DNA of 36,357 nucleotides from Bacteroidota bacterium (GCA_016866255.1 VGMY01000020.1:1-36357), one strand, 5' to 3'. Positions 7,668 through 18,869 are shown, counted from the stretch's first letter. Program-made: numbers and translations. The notes: generated from the letters alone by a model not told the origin.

Positions 7668-9374
7668 TTAAATTCCAAAAAGTTCTTGGTTTTTAAGCTT
7701 TTGTTTGTCGTCGGTGTTGGCTTTACGAACTTGCACGTGTGGGTAAAAGGTGCGTTGGACGATGGGTAACGTTAGGACCATTTCACGGTAGTTTCGGCGC
7801 AAGGTTATGTTTGCCTCGTTAACCTCCTCTTGGTCGAAAAAGGCTTCAGCTACAGCTCTTGAAAAGGGTTGATCGTTGAATCCAATCAGGGCATCCCCCT
7901 CACAAATTCCCGCCATTTCTCCCGGGCTACCCTCGGCCAAAGAGTGAACTGTACATTCACCTTGAAGTTCCAAGGTTCGGATACCTGTCGATCTTATGAA
8001 TGCTGATTTGGCTTTGCTCAGATGCATTTCCAGCGCAAGCGCTTCGAGGGCATTGGAAATTCCCACTTCGTAACCGTTGGCATGGTCCACATAACGTTCG
8101 AAAAATGCGGTAAAGTCAAAAGCACTTAAATCGAACAATAAAGTTAAGACGTTTTGCTGCGTATACCCCGGCCCTTGTTTGCCAAATTGGTGATAAAGTT
8201 GTTTCATGAAGGTCTCTAGACGTACTTTATTTCGGGTGGATACCCGTAATTGTACATCGATCATAAATGCAATTAAGGCCCCTTCGTTGTAGATGGAAAC
8301 TTTTCGTCCAGGAGTTCCCGGTACATAACCGTCAACCCATGTATCCACGGAGGAGTCTGCCACTGAACAGGAGAACCTTCCCGGGTTATCGATGTGTTTT
8401 TGAATATACTCCTCGAGCACGTTAAGGTATTTATCGGCTGAAATAACCCCCGATCTAAGTAAATAGAGATCGCCAAGGTAGGTGGTAACTCCTTCGTAAA
8501 TATATCCCATCCGCGAATAATTCAATGCTTGGTATCGGTAGGGTAGAAGTTCTTTCGGACGAAGGGATTTGATGTTCCATACATGGTAAAGTTCATGCGA
8601 AGCGACACTCAACAAGCGAAAATAAAATGCCTCTGTGAATTCCGTGTTAGGGCCAAGTACGATCACCGTACTATTTAAATGCTCTACTCCGTGCAGGTAA
8701 TATTGAGGAGTTCCCAAGAGGAGGAAATGAAACTCTTTTGCTGGGAATTCACCAAAATCCTGGATTTGTTGTTGCGTGAATGCCTTAAAATCACTTAGGA
8801 GGCGCTCTTCAGGCAGAGGGGGCATCCCCCAAACATCTAGGTAAAATGGGATTCCGTTTACCTCGTAATGCATTGTTTTCACATCAGTTGCGTTCAATAC
8901 GGGCTGGTCAAAAAGTTGGTCGTAATCTTCAACAATAAGTTGCGATGTTTTTTCCGAAGAAAACCCGTAGTTCTTCCGAGGGTTATGGATGTATAATGCT
9001 ATACCGGCGCTGTAGTTTATATCGCTGTAAATGAGGGAATTTACTGGATTTATGAGCAATATTTTTTCATCGAAATACGTATTTCCGGCATTAAATGCAT
9101 TTCCGGTATACAGGTATGAAACCGTTATGAATTTGGTTCCGGAGGTCACAGTTTTCCAAGAGTTTTTCCCTGTTTTTTCGACCTTCCTCTTTTGCGAACG
9201 GTCATCAAACACATTTAGGTGACTTACCAGACGGGTAAAATTTCCTTCTTCGTACCTTCCCGGCCGCCAAGCACACATAAAAAGCTCGGTTTCTTCAGCA
9301 TCGCAAGGAAAGGTTGCTTCAATTTTTATCCGATTTCGGCTGCTCTGATAGGGAGTTACCTGGTACTGAATCAT
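7668..9374 (-). CDS. M61 family metallopeptidase with C-terminal PDZ domain
   Basis: A 568-residue member of the M61 (glycyl aminopeptidase-like) family. The N-terminal beta-sandwich (about 1-180) is followed by the catalytic region. HELYH (260-264) supplies two zinc ligands and the general base, GVEHLNS (229-235) is the typical upstream family motif, and YEGVTTYL (293-300) supplies the third ligand, E294. A PDZ-like segment lies at about 465-540 (VHSLAEGSPGEMAGICEGD, ALIGFNDQPF). There is no signal peptide, unlike many M61 homologues, so it may act in the cytoplasm on peptides. It begins 3 bp after the ABC-F gene stop, so both are probably in one transcript. Confidence 0.93.
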   Translation of the reverse strand: MIQYQVTPYQSSRNRIKIEATFPCDAEETELFMCAWRPGRYEEGNFTRLVSHLNVFDDRSQKRKVEKTGKNSWKTVTSGTKFITVSYLYTGNAFNAGNTYFDEKILLINPVNSLIYSDINYSAGIALYIHNPRKNYGFSSEKTSQLIVEDYDQLFDQPVLNATDVKTMHYEVNGIPFYLDVWGMPPLPEERLLSDFKAFTQQQIQDFGEFPAKEFHFLLLGTPQYYLHGVEHLNSTVIVLGPNTEFTEAFYFRLLSVASHELYHVWNIKSLRPKELLPYRYQALNYSRMGYIYEGVTTYLGDLYLLRSGVISADKYLNVLEEYIQKHIDNPGRFSCSVADSSVDTWVDGYVPGTPGRKVSIYNEGALIAFMIDVQLRVSTRNKVRLETFMKQLYHQFGKQGPGYTQQNVLTLLFDLSAFDFTAFFERYVDHANGYEVGISNALEALALEMHLSKAKSAFIRSTGIRTLELQGECTVHSLAEGSPGEMAGICEGDALIGFNDQPFSRAVAEAFFDQEEVNEANITLRRNYREMVLTLPIVQRTFYPHVQVRKANTDDKQKLKNQELFGI

Positions 9375-9377
9375 CCT

Positions 9378-11012
<1,635 letters not shown>

Positions 11013-11013
11013 T

Positions 11014-11021
11014 CAAAGATA
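11014..11021 (-). promoter_or_regulatory. Promoter -7 box of the ABC-F/M61 unit
   Basis: TATCTTTG on the minus strand is an exact TAnnTTTG match in the 40-bp gap between the methyltransferase stop and the ABC-F ATG, 13 nt before that ATG. No good -33 element is seen at normal spacing. Confidence 0.5.
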
Positions 11022-11040
11022 CGCACTTAATTTGCAGGAT

Positions 11041-11595
11041 TTATTTGGTGCATGAGTAAATAAAAGCAGGGGGGAAGTTCAGAGGCGTAAATTCTAATTT
11101 TATATTCCTGTAGAGACCGTTCAATTTTTTGCGGTATTTAAGCGAATATTGAAATTGAATAAACAGGCCCTCTTTTTTGAGGCAATCCTTACAGAGGTTG
11201 AGAATATTTACAGCAAGGTCATTCGGAAAAATAGAAAGTGGCAAAGACGATAGGATACAATCAACCTGCTGCATGTTTTGTTCTTTCAAAATTTTTTCCA
11301 AATCAAGTACAGAACCATGAACGATTACAACCCGGGGATCGCTGATTGTATCCACGAGCTCTTGATAAAACAAGGAGTTCAGTTCAACGAGAATTAACCT
11401 TGAATCCGCATGCATTCGTTCCAACAATTGCGTTGTAAAAACGCCTGTTCCCGGACCTAGTTCAACGAAATTTCTAGCGTTGTTGAAAGGAATATACTGC
11501 ATCATTTTCATGGCAAGGAAAGGGGAGCTCGGTACCATTGAGCCTACCTTGGTCCCTTTTGTCAAGAATTGTAAAAAAAATTTGGATTTATGCAA
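11041..11595 (-). CDS. PmtA-like SAM-dependent methyltransferase
   Basis: Class I methyltransferase of 184 residues. SAM motif I is FVELGPGTGVF (43-53), and the acidic post-I residue is in LILVELNSLF. The SSLPLSIFP segment and the N-terminal FLxxFLTKGTKVGSMVPSS pattern resemble the PmtA-type phospholipid (phosphatidylethanolamine) N-methyltransferases and their relatives among rRNA adenine dimethylases. The start is a TTG that overlaps the pseudo-dihydroorotase gene by 8 bp. It is chosen because the family pattern begins immediately after it; the next in-frame ATG (residue 20) would remove part of that pattern. It is the last gene of the BatA-pseudo-dihydroorotase unit. Substrate is inferred only; a protein or small-molecule target is possible. 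Confidence 0.8.
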   Translation of the reverse strand: MHKSKFFLQFLTKGTKVGSMVPSSPFLAMKMMQYIPFNNARNFVELGPGTGVFTTQLLERMHADSRLILVELNSLFYQELVDTISDPRVVIVHGSVLDLEKILKEQNMQQVDCILSSLPLSIFPNDLAVNILNLCKDCLKKEGLFIQFQYSLKYRKKLNGLYRNIKLEFTPLNFPPAFIYSCTK

Positions 11596-12847
11596 AATAT
11601 GACTCGTTTAAAACCAGTTGACTACCCCGAATAATACCAACAATCTTTCCAGGCAGGTCGCTGCTGGCGAAAGGAGAGAGTTCTTTTGGTATTTCCTCCG
11701 CTTGTGTATTGCTGTGATTGGGCTGGTAGAGGGTTAAATCAGCTACAGAATGAGCATCCACCGGATTCATTTGAATTCCAAAAGTGGTTCGATTCCTCAC
11801 AGAGAGCAATTCAATTAACTCTTTGTCGGTGAGCCCAGAGTATTTTTTTAAGGCCCCATAGGCGGTTTGAAATTGAAGAGTTCCGCTTTCTGCCTCATCA
11901 AATGGGACTCTTTTTGTATCCGTTATTACCGCCTGGTGGTCGCTCACTACAGCATCGATAATGCCGCTTTTGAGAGCCGCTACGAGTGCTAAGCGATCCT
12001 CCTCTGCCCGAAGAACAGGCTTTGTTTTGAAGCGTGTATCGAAGTCAAGAACGCGCTCTTGTGAGCAGCATAAATTCATTAAGTGAACATCGCAACTCAG
12101 TGGAACCCCCTCTTTCTTTGCTGTTGCAATCAAAGGCAGGCTTTCCAGCGCGGAAATACCTGTTAAATGGATATGAACTCCCGTATATTTTGCGGTTTCA
12201 ATGGCCTTCATTACCTCAATTTTTTCGTCGAACGATGGATGTCCGAGCAAACCGGTGAGCGTCGAAGCCTTGCCTTCATTGACCTGAGTGAAATGGGAAT
12301 AATCTTTTGAGTAGGTCGGGAAAGCAATGCGCGCATTTAAGTCTTTTCCGTAAAGCAAAGCTTGAACCATTAACCGCATGCTGAGGGGCCGGTTATCGGA
12401 AAACCAACGGGTACCCGCCTCACACATATCTGCCATTTCAGCTAAGGATTGTCCCTTTCGACCTTTGCTTATAGCTCCTATTGGGTGGATTTTCACAGCG
12501 TGGTGACTTGCGACGCGAAGTTTGTATTCGATTCCACTGCGCATGTCTGTTGTGGGTTCATCAGAGGGTAAAACACCAATGTGGGTAAATCCTCCTTTCG
12601 CAGCGGCATCCAAGCCCGCTAATATTCCTCCACCTTCATCGAATCCCGGATCTTTCAATCCGCTTTTAAAGTCAACCCAACCTTGAGAAACGTGAAGTTC
12701 AGGTATTGCCAGTACGGTTGCACCTGGTTCTTGTATAGATTTGGCGATGGTTTTTATAATGCCGTTTTCAATGAGCAAATCTTTACTGGTATTGTTGTGG
12801 GGTGAGGCCACATCCGTAATGCTCACCTCTTTCAATAATATTTTCAT
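11588..12847 (-). CDS. Dihydroorotase-like protein lacking metal ligands
   Basis: A 419-residue amidohydrolase-fold protein of the PyrC/dihydroorotase type. The ATG at 12847 overlaps the BatA gene stop as ATGA, which is preferred to a TTG nine bases upstream. Active dihydroorotases have HxH in the block GxVDxHVHxREPG. Here the block reads GWVDFKSGLKDPG (56-68), so both histidines are replaced by K61 and G63. The later histidine of the HxS block is also absent (VHIHLTGISALES), although the aspartate of the SDH block is kept (D302). Zinc binding and dihydroorotase activity are therefore unlikely. Similar HxH-less paralogues are found in other flavobacteria, and non-catalytic PyrC' proteins elsewhere act as scaffolds for aspartate transcarbamoylase. 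A structural role is plausible but unproven. Confidence 0.9.
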   Translation of the reverse strand: MKILLKEVSITDVASPHNNTSKDLLIENGIIKTIAKSIQEPGATVLAIPELHVSQGWVDFKSGLKDPGFDEGGGILAGLDAAAKGGFTHIGVLPSDEPTTDMRSGIEYKLRVASHHAVKIHPIGAISKGRKGQSLAEMADMCEAGTRWFSDNRPLSMRLMVQALLYGKDLNARIAFPTYSKDYSHFTQVNEGKASTLTGLLGHPSFDEKIEVMKAIETAKYTGVHIHLTGISALESLPLIATAKKEGVPLSCDVHLMNLCCSQERVLDFDTRFKTKPVLRAEEDRLALVAALKSGIIDAVVSDHQAVITDTKRVPFDEAESGTLQFQTAYGALKKYSGLTDKELIELLSVRNRTTFGIQMNPVDAHSVADLTLYQPNHSNTQAEEIPKELSPFASSDLPGKIVGIIRGSQLVLNESYFA

Positions 12848-14901
12848 GGGTTCCAAAATTTAATTATTGCCATCTCTATTAGGGCAAAAATCAGCGCAAG
12901 GATAACGAATATTTCCCAATAAGAACTTGAGTCATTTAACGACAGATCCAAGGTGCTTGCACCTCTGTCCAATTTTTTAAAATCGACTTGTTCAATTCCT
13001 TTGGAGGCAAAAGTATTTTTCAAACTCGACTCATCCATGTAGCTGAGCAAGGATTCTGTTCTGTCGGAGTTGATGCCTATTTTTAGGGATTCTTGGGCTC
13101 CTTTCAAGGTATAAATCCCTTCACTCAGATGTTCCATTAATTCGGGGGTGTTGAGTTGGATTAGCACACGATTATCCATTTGTCGTTGCTTAGGTATGTG
13201 TTCTTCCTGATCCTTCAATAGATTTATCGTTTCGTCCGCATTTCCGTTATGTTCTAGGGAAATTTGTGCTGCATTTCCCAAGGTGTAATACATCGACAAG
13301 GATCGAATGCTCAACTCTGCCGCTCGCAATAGCATCGAAGGGTAAATCGCATGACGCGCAATACCTCCGTTGAAAAGATCAGGGCAAGCAGTTAATAAAA
13401 AAACGTTTCCGTTTGTTCGTTGATGAAGCAACAGGGGAAAATTGTTTCTCAGTTGAATTAAGATTTCCGAGTTTGATTGTCGAAAGCCTCTCTGTACGTT
13501 GAGCGTTTTTATCAATGGCAGATTTAAATCTTTCTTTTCTTTCTCGAACATTCCGCGGAAAAACGTGCTCCGGTATTGGATACTTGCCACCTGATTTCCC
13601 TGATCAGTCGTTCCTGAAAAAGTTGCTAAACCGAGCGCATTTAGCAACACATTGTATTCTTTTTGATCAATGGCCAAGCCAGGAAGAATAAAGACGCTTC
13701 CTCCCTGGTTAACGTAATTTTTGATCAACTCACTCATACCACTTGGTAGGGTATTTAACCCATTAAGGACGAGCAAATCCACACGCCTCAAATCACTTAG
13801 CCCAAACGATTGTTCTCCCTTGGAACTTACTTCATAGAAAGGTTCGGTCTGAAAAACTTTTTCTGGGGAATTGGTTGCACCATTTCCGTTAACGATCAAT
13901 ATTTTTGCAACCTCTGCAGACCGATTGGTAAAGAAAAATTCGTCGTCCCATGTCACTGTGGGATCGGTAACGCTCAATTTGCCTTCCAAGTAGCCTGTTC
14001 TTTGGGGATTTATTGTAAAATTGGCGATTCCGGATTGATGCGCATTCACGGAAAGGGTGGTCATTCTTTTTTTGCCGTCGAAGAGGAGTGTAACGTCCAG
14101 GTTTTCGACAGGAGCATCGCTGTGATTGTTGACCCGGCAAAATAGTGTAAGCGCTTGTCCGGGTTTATGAACCGGTGTTTCGGTCCACAGCGAGTCAATG
14201 GTTCGGTTTTCAACGCGCTGAGGAACAGTCTGAACGATGTGGGTTTTACAGGGGATTTCAAGGTTTTGAGCAACATAATTGTCGAGCGACGAATTGTATT
14301 TTTGAAAATCGGAAAGCAATATGCGTTGAATGGAGGCAATTTTTGCAATCTCCTGGTTGTACCGGCGAAGGTATTCGTCTTGAAATGTCAGAACAGAGGC
14401 TATATTTCGGGGAATCCGACTCAGTGATAATTCGTCCACGTATTGGATGGCGGTTAATTTGTTGTGCACCTTGCGTTCAATTCCCGAAAGGGCGTTCGAG
14501 CAAAGCATGTACCTCGTTTTGGAATTGCCTTCGTTAATCATCCGCTTAGCGGTTTCTTTGCTTTCTGATAAAAGAATGCCCTCGACCCCCTTAGCAGTCA
14601 TGGAGTAGGAATTATCGATGTAAATTACCGTAATAGGAATTCCGTCCTTGGTTTTTTTCGCATCTGTCCATTGGGGTTGTGCAAATGCAAGGATGAAAGC
14701 GGCAGCCAACAGCAATCTACAAGCCAGCACCACCCATCGCTTCAGATTTTTAACCGTTTTTTTCTCTTGATCCTGCTGTTTGAGGTATTTGAGAGAGGGA
14801 AAGTAAAACCGTTTATGCCTTCTAAAGTAAAATAAGTGAATCAGGATAGGCAAGGTAAGAAGGCCAAGAAACCACAAATACCCGGGATGCACAAAAGACA
14901 T
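12844..14901 (-). CDS. BatA N-terminal domain membrane protein
   Basis: An inner-membrane protein of 685 residues with the BatA N-terminal double-transmembrane module. A first helix lies at about 6-26 (YLWFLGLLTLPILIHLFYF), followed by the RRHKRFYFPSLKYL segment and a second helix at about 56-76. The following region has the start of a von Willebrand A-like fold, VIYIDNSYSM (92-101), with a DxSxS metal-binding motif (D96, S98, S100). The long middle is periplasmic, with beta-sandwich and Rossmann-like segments (LLVLNGLNTLPSGM, IFVLPG-type motifs). A last helix lies near 662-681. This layout occurs widely in Bacteroidota next to the degenerate dihydroorotase gene. The role is not known; related Bat proteins are linked to aerotolerance and MoxR chaperone systems, none of which is present here. 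Confidence 0.88.
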   Translation of the reverse strand: MSFVHPGYLWFLGLLTLPILIHLFYFRRHKRFYFPSLKYLKQQDQEKKTVKNLKRWVVLACRLLLAAAFILAFAQPQWTDAKKTKDGIPITVIYIDNSYSMTAKGVEGILLSESKETAKRMINEGNSKTRYMLCSNALSGIERKVHNKLTAIQYVDELSLSRIPRNIASVLTFQDEYLRRYNQEIAKIASIQRILLSDFQKYNSSLDNYVAQNLEIPCKTHIVQTVPQRVENRTIDSLWTETPVHKPGQALTLFCRVNNHSDAPVENLDVTLLFDGKKRMTTLSVNAHQSGIANFTINPQRTGYLEGKLSVTDPTVTWDDEFFFTNRSAEVAKILIVNGNGATNSPEKVFQTEPFYEVSSKGEQSFGLSDLRRVDLLVLNGLNTLPSGMSELIKNYVNQGGSVFILPGLAIDQKEYNVLLNALGLATFSGTTDQGNQVASIQYRSTFFRGMFEKEKKDLNLPLIKTLNVQRGFRQSNSEILIQLRNNFPLLLHQRTNGNVFLLTACPDLFNGGIARHAIYPSMLLRAAELSIRSLSMYYTLGNAAQISLEHNGNADETINLLKDQEEHIPKQRQMDNRVLIQLNTPELMEHLSEGIYTLKGAQESLKIGINSDRTESLLSYMDESSLKNTFASKGIEQVDFKKLDRGASTLDLSLNDSSSYWEIFVILALIFALIEMAIIKFWNP

Positions 14902-14905
14902 GCCT

Positions 14906-14913
14906 CAAAAATA
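14906..14913 (-). promoter_or_regulatory. Promoter -7 box of the BatA unit
   Basis: TATTTTTG on the minus strand matches TAnnTTTG exactly and ends 4 nt before the BatA-protein ATG. The ATG is fixed by family similarity, so a transcript started from this box would have almost no leader. A near match (ATATTTTG) lies a few bases upstream and could give a longer leader. TTTCG about 21 nt upstream is a poor -33 candidate. Confidence 0.5.
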
Positions 14914-14966
14914 CAAAATATCCCTGATTTTAATTCGAAAGAAAGCCTTATAAACTCCCTTTTTCG

Positions 14967-16085
14967 TTACTTAATGGCTTCAAAACGAGCTTTAAGTTCT
15001 TTATATTTCTCTTCGTTTTCCAAGATGTAGTGCACCTTCCAACCAATGTCGAGAGCGGTTTTATCCACGGGATTTTTTTCTAGGTATGGGTCAAGGTATG
15101 CGGGGATTTTGTTCATGATTTCCGACGCTTGACGTTCCATTTCAGGAATTTTTGGGTCTTTAAAATTTAAATCGGATGCCTTGCTAGAAATTTCCTTTGA
15201 CCAATTAAACATGAAGGTGCAGTATTGATAGACGCTCTCGGAGTACATGGGATCAATTTTCAGGGCTCTTAAGAAGGCCTGTTCTGCCTTTTCATTCTGC
15301 TTCAATTCCATGAGGGCAGTTCCTAAAACAACGAACAGGGATTTGTTTGTAGTGTCGATCAAAGTGGCTTCATTCAGGTATTTTTCCGACGCTACCATAT
15401 CATTTTTTTGAAGATTCAGATTGATCAGCGATATCAGTATTTCGATATTTTTTGGCATGCTGTTGTAAACCATTTCCCCGAGCTGTGTCGCTTCATCAAG
15501 TTTATTTTGATCGACTAGCGTATCTATTGCCCGGACAAAACTCAATATCGTATTACTTTTTGCCTCTTCGTTTTCAATGTTGATGTATTTATTCACCTCA
15601 TAGGCACCCATAAAACATATGGCCGCTTGTTCGTAACTGCGTGCCGAGAACATTTGGAGGGCCAGATTAAACATAAATCCTGTTTTTCCGTTGATAAAAT
15701 CCTGAACTGCCTCTTTATCCGTCTTTGCTTTGGGGGCGCTCAGAACAAAGTTAAAGCTGGTACGTATCTTTTCATCGTAGTCCTTGGTAAGCGATTCATC
15801 GGGTTGTTTTCCAAGCAATTGGGCCTCCATGGTGGCTATTTCCAAAAGGGAGAAATAAATAATTCCACGGTATCGGTGCATGTAAGGATCGTTCGCGGTT
15901 TCCGAATTAACAGCGGCTAAATCAATATCTACTTTGGCCCCCGCAAGCATTTTTTTGTTCACCTCCATTTCTCCTTGTGGGTTATATTTTTTGTACTTCA
16001 AGATCGCGTCAGTAATCAGTGATTTTTGAGTAAATATGGGCGAACTAAGCGCAATAAAAAGGGTAGTTAGGGCAAAAATTTTCAT
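14967..16085 (-). CDS. Periplasmic tetratricopeptide-repeat protein
   Basis: A secreted TPR protein of 372 residues. The ATG at 16085 is chosen because it lies 7 nt after the gyrA stop and begins a signal peptide (MKIFALTTLFIALSSPIFTQ); an upstream in-frame ATG would sit inside gyrA and put ten polar residues before the signal. Helical repeats cover about residues 30-340. The clearest TPR unit is around 240-280, where SLFVVLGTALMELKQNEKA is followed by AFLRALKIDPMYSESVYQYC. A TPR protein directly downstream of gyrA is a familiar flavobacterial arrangement. It probably shares the gyrA transcript. TPRs bind other proteins; the partner is unknown. Confidence 0.87.
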   Translation of the reverse strand: MKIFALTTLFIALSSPIFTQKSLITDAILKYKKYNPQGEMEVNKKMLAGAKVDIDLAAVNSETANDPYMHRYRGIIYFSLLEIATMEAQLLGKQPDESLTKDYDEKIRTSFNFVLSAPKAKTDKEAVQDFINGKTGFMFNLALQMFSARSYEQAAICFMGAYEVNKYINIENEEAKSNTILSFVRAIDTLVDQNKLDEATQLGEMVYNSMPKNIEILISLINLNLQKNDMVASEKYLNEATLIDTTNKSLFVVLGTALMELKQNEKAEQAFLRALKIDPMYSESVYQYCTFMFNWSKEISSKASDLNFKDPKIPEMERQASEIMNKIPAYLDPYLEKNPVDKTALDIGWKVHYILENEEKYKELKARFEAIK

Positions 16086-16092
16086 ATTCGGT

Positions 16093-18681
16093 TTATTCGT
16101 TATCGACGGATTCATCGTTCGTTTCTAGGTCATCTTCTGGTTCATCAACATTCATGCCTTCGTTGCTTAATGCTTCTCCTTGGTTGTCGGCATCCAAGAT
16201 TTCTTCGTCCGCGTCCTCTTCGTCGTTTCTCGGAACTCGGGCAATTGCAGCAATTTCGGAATTATTTTTCAGATTTATGAGTTTTACTCCTTGTGCCGCT
16301 CTTCCCATGGTACGAATGGTATCCACATGCATTCGTATCGTTACACCGTTTTTGGTGATAATCATTAAATCGTCTTCGTCAACGACATTCTGTATGGAAA
16401 GTAATTTACCGGTTTTTTCGGTAATATTCAGGGTTTTAACTCCTTTACCACCGCGGTTGGTTATGCGGTACACGGGGTCTTTGTCCTCAGGATCGTTGAG
16501 GTAAGTGCGTTTTCCAAATCCCTTTTCTGAAACCACCAGAATGGTGGAGAAAACGTCTTCCACGCAGATCATACCAATTACCTCATCGTTTGCTCCGGCT
16601 AAAGTAACCCCTCTTACTCCAGAGGCATTTCTTCCCATCGGACGGACTTTGGTTTCGTTGAAGCGTATTGCTCTTCCTGAGGCGGTGGCTAATACGATTT
16701 CGTTGCTTCCGTTGGTCAACTTTGCTTCCAATAATTCATCGTTTTCACGAATTCCTATGGCGTTTATGCCATTGGTTCTAGGGCGCGAATAAGCTTCCAG
16801 TGAAGTCTTTTTTATTACGCCTTCTTTGGTGCACATGATGATGTAATTCTCGTTGATATAGTCCTTATCAGTCAGGTCCTGTACTTTTACATAGGCCTTG
16901 ACCTTATCATCTTGGGGAATATTAATGAGGTTTTGAATAGCGCGCCCCTTGGCAAGTTTATTTCCTTCCGGGATTTCATATACGCGCATCCAAAAGCAAC
17001 GGCCCTTTTCGGTGAAAATTAAGAGATAGTTGTGGTTTGTGGCAATGAACAAATGCTCTAGAAAGTCTTTATCACGGGTGGTAGACCCTTTTGAGCCCAT
17101 GCCCCCTCGGTTTTGGACTTTATATTCACTAAGATTGGTGCGTTTAATGTACCCTGCATGCGAAATGGTCACTACCACCTCGTCGTCGGCGATCAAGTCT
17201 TCCATGCGCATCTCCGATGCACCATATTCAATAACGGATCTTCGGGAGTCCCCGTATTTCGACTTTACTTCAAGCAATTCGTCTTTGATGATTTGCATAC
17301 GGCGCGCCTCCTTATCGAGGATATCCTTCAAATCTGCAATGAGTTTTACTAGGTCATCAAATTCGCTGCGCAGTTTATCCTGTTCAAGCCCGGTAAGCTG
17401 GCGTAATCGCATATCAACAATGGCTCGAGTCTGAATCTCGCTCAATCCGAAACGTTCTGACAAACGCTCCCTGGCGTGGTCTGGGCTATCGGAAGATTTG
17501 ATGATTTCAATTACTTCGTCGATGTTGTCCGATGCAATGATGAGCCCTTCCAAAATATGAGCTCGCTCCTCCGCTTTTCGGAGTTCGTAGCGCGTTCTCC
17601 TAACCACTACGTCGTGACGGAAAAGAATGAATTGATCGATGATTTCTCGCAAGTTCAATAACCTTGGTCTCCCATCAACTAAACAAATGTTATTAACTGA
17701 AAATGAAGTTTGTAGAGCAGTGTATTTATATAATTTGTTTAATACAACATTTGCGATTGCGTCGCGTTTGATTTCAAACACAATACGCATACCGTTTCGA
17801 TCCGATTCGTCACGTAAATCAGAAATTCCTTCAATTTTTTTGTCGTTAACCAGTTCAGCGATCTTTTTAATCATTTCAGCTTTATTGACCTGATAAGGGA
17901 TTTCGGTAACAACAATTTGTTCAGAGCCGTTTAGCTCCTCAATTTCTGCTTTTCCACGCATCACAATTCTTCCGCGACCCGTAAGCAAAGCATCCCTTAC
18001 CCCGTCATATCCGTAGATAATGCCGCCTGTCGGGAAATCGGGCGCTTTTACATGATTCAGAAGCTCTTCGTCACTCAGTTCCTTGTCATCTATGACTGCA
18101 ACGATTCCGTCGATAACTTCGGATAAATTGTGGGGCGCCATGTTGGTGGCCATACCAACGGCTATTCCTGCTGCACCGTTGACCAGTAAATTTGGAATTT
18201 TTGTCGGTAGTACGGTGGGTTCTTCCAGGCTGTCGTCGAAATTCGGTTTGAAATCCACCGTTTCTTTGTCCAGATCTTCCAGCATTTCCTCGGTAATTTT
18301 CTTGAATCGCGCTTCGGTGTACCTCATGGCAGCGGGTGAGTCTCCGTCAACGCTGCCGAAATTTCCTTGGCCGTCCACCAAAGGATAACGCAGCGACCAC
18401 TCCTGGGCCATTCGAACCATTGTGTCGTATACTGAACTATCCCCGTGCGGATGGTATTTTCCGAGTACCTCCCCAACGATACGAGCAGATTTCTTGTAAG
18501 GGCGATTGGCAAGCACGCCCAGGTCCTGCATACCGTAAAGCACTCTTCTATGAACCGGTTTGAAGCCGTCGCGAACATCGGGTAAAGCCCTTGAGACAAT
18601 AACTGACATCGAATAATCGATGTAAGCCGACTTCATTTCATCCTCGATATTTATTTGAATTATTCTTTCTCCTTCTGGCAT
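16093..18681 (-). CDS. gyrA: DNA gyrase subunit A
   Basis: The A subunit of the type II topoisomerase that introduces negative supercoils using ATP (with GyrB, not in this window). It has 862 residues. The breakage-reunion domain shows the catalytic tyrosine in [10 protein letters not shown] (Y121). The quinolone-resistance region reads [13 protein letters not shown], with S82 and D86 matching the serine and aspartate of the sensitive E. coli form (S83, D87). The C-terminal wrapping domain contains the GyrA box as QNRGGMG (near 540) and the repeated beta-pinwheel blades. The last 45 residues are strongly acidic, as in several gyrases, where such tails tune supercoiling. It diverges from clpC. 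A weak promoter-like TAATTTTA lies 34 nt upstream of the ATG. Confidence 0.98.
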   Translation of the reverse strand: MPEGERIIQINIEDEMKSAYIDYSMSVIVSRALPDVRDGFKPVHRRVLYGMQDLGVLANRPYKKSARIVGEVLGKYHPHGDSSVYDTMVRMAQEWSLRYPLVDGQGNFGSVDGDSPAAMRYTEARFKKITEEMLEDLDKETVDFKPNFDDSLEEPTVLPTKIPNLLVNGAAGIAVGMATNMAPHNLSEVIDGIVAVIDDKELSDEELLNHVKAPDFPTGGIIYGYDGVRDALLTGRGRIVMRGKAEIEELNGSEQIVVTEIPYQVNKAEMIKKIAELVNDKKIEGISDLRDESDRNGMRIVFEIKRDAIANVVLNKLYKYTALQTSFSVNNICLVDGRPRLLNLREIIDQFILFRHDVVVRRTRYELRKAEERAHILEGLIIASDNIDEVIEIIKSSDSPDHARERLSERFGLSEIQTRAIVDMRLRQLTGLEQDKLRSEFDDLVKLIADLKDILDKEARRMQIIKDELLEVKSKYGDSRRSVIEYGASEMRMEDLIADDEVVVTISHAGYIKRTNLSEYKVQNRGGMGSKGSTTRDKDFLEHLFIATNHNYLLIFTEKGRCFWMRVYEIPEGNKLAKGRAIQNLINIPQDDKVKAYVKVQDLTDKDYINENYIIMCTKEGVIKKTSLEAYSRPRTNGINAIGIRENDELLEAKLTNGSNEIVLATASGRAIRFNETKVRPMGRNASGVRGVTLAGANDEVIGMICVEDVFSTILVVSEKGFGKRTYLNDPEDKDPVYRITNRGGKGVKTLNITEKTGKLLSIQNVVDEDDLMIITKNGVTIRMHVDTIRTMGRAAQGVKLINLKNNSEIAAIARVPRNDEEDADEEILDADNQGEALSNEGMNVDEPEDDLETNDESVDNE

Positions 18682-18715
18682 AATTGATTGTGAAATGTGT
18701 AATTTATAGAGGGGT

Positions 18716-18723
18716 TAAAATTA
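18716..18723 (-). promoter_or_regulatory. Possible gyrA promoter -7 box
   Basis: TAATTTTA on the minus strand differs from TAnnTTTG only in the last base and lies 34 nt before the gyrA ATG, in the gyrA/clpC divergent gap. No convincing -33 partner is visible, so this is tentative. Confidence 0.25.
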
Positions 18724-18861
18724 GCATAATTTCCTTTTGATATTCAGCCGAAGCGCTTGAATTTACTAACAAAAAGCAACAATTTGTGTGAATAACAATA
18801 TTCACGCAATGCATTGTGTTTTGGAATAGCGCCAATCTGTATTTTAAGCAAGATTTAAGCG

Positions 18862-18869
18862 TATATTTG
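18862..18869 (+). promoter_or_regulatory. clpC promoter -7 box
   Basis: TATATTTG matches TAnnTTTG exactly, 15 nt before the chosen clpC ATG. A TTTT at about 18 nt upstream is a weak -33 candidate. The box lies inside the longer possible reading frame that begins at a GTG (18816), which is the main reason for choosing the later start. Confidence 0.55.

Noticed and set aside
16086..16115. Earlier ATG for the TPR gene inside gyrA
   Set aside because: It would place ten polar residues before the signal peptide; the ATG at 16085 gives a clean signal directly after the gyrA stop.
17030..17434. 134-codon open frame on the plus strand inside gyrA
   Set aside because: Antisense to conserved gyrA codons, serine/arginine-rich composition typical of a reverse-frame shadow, and no promoter.
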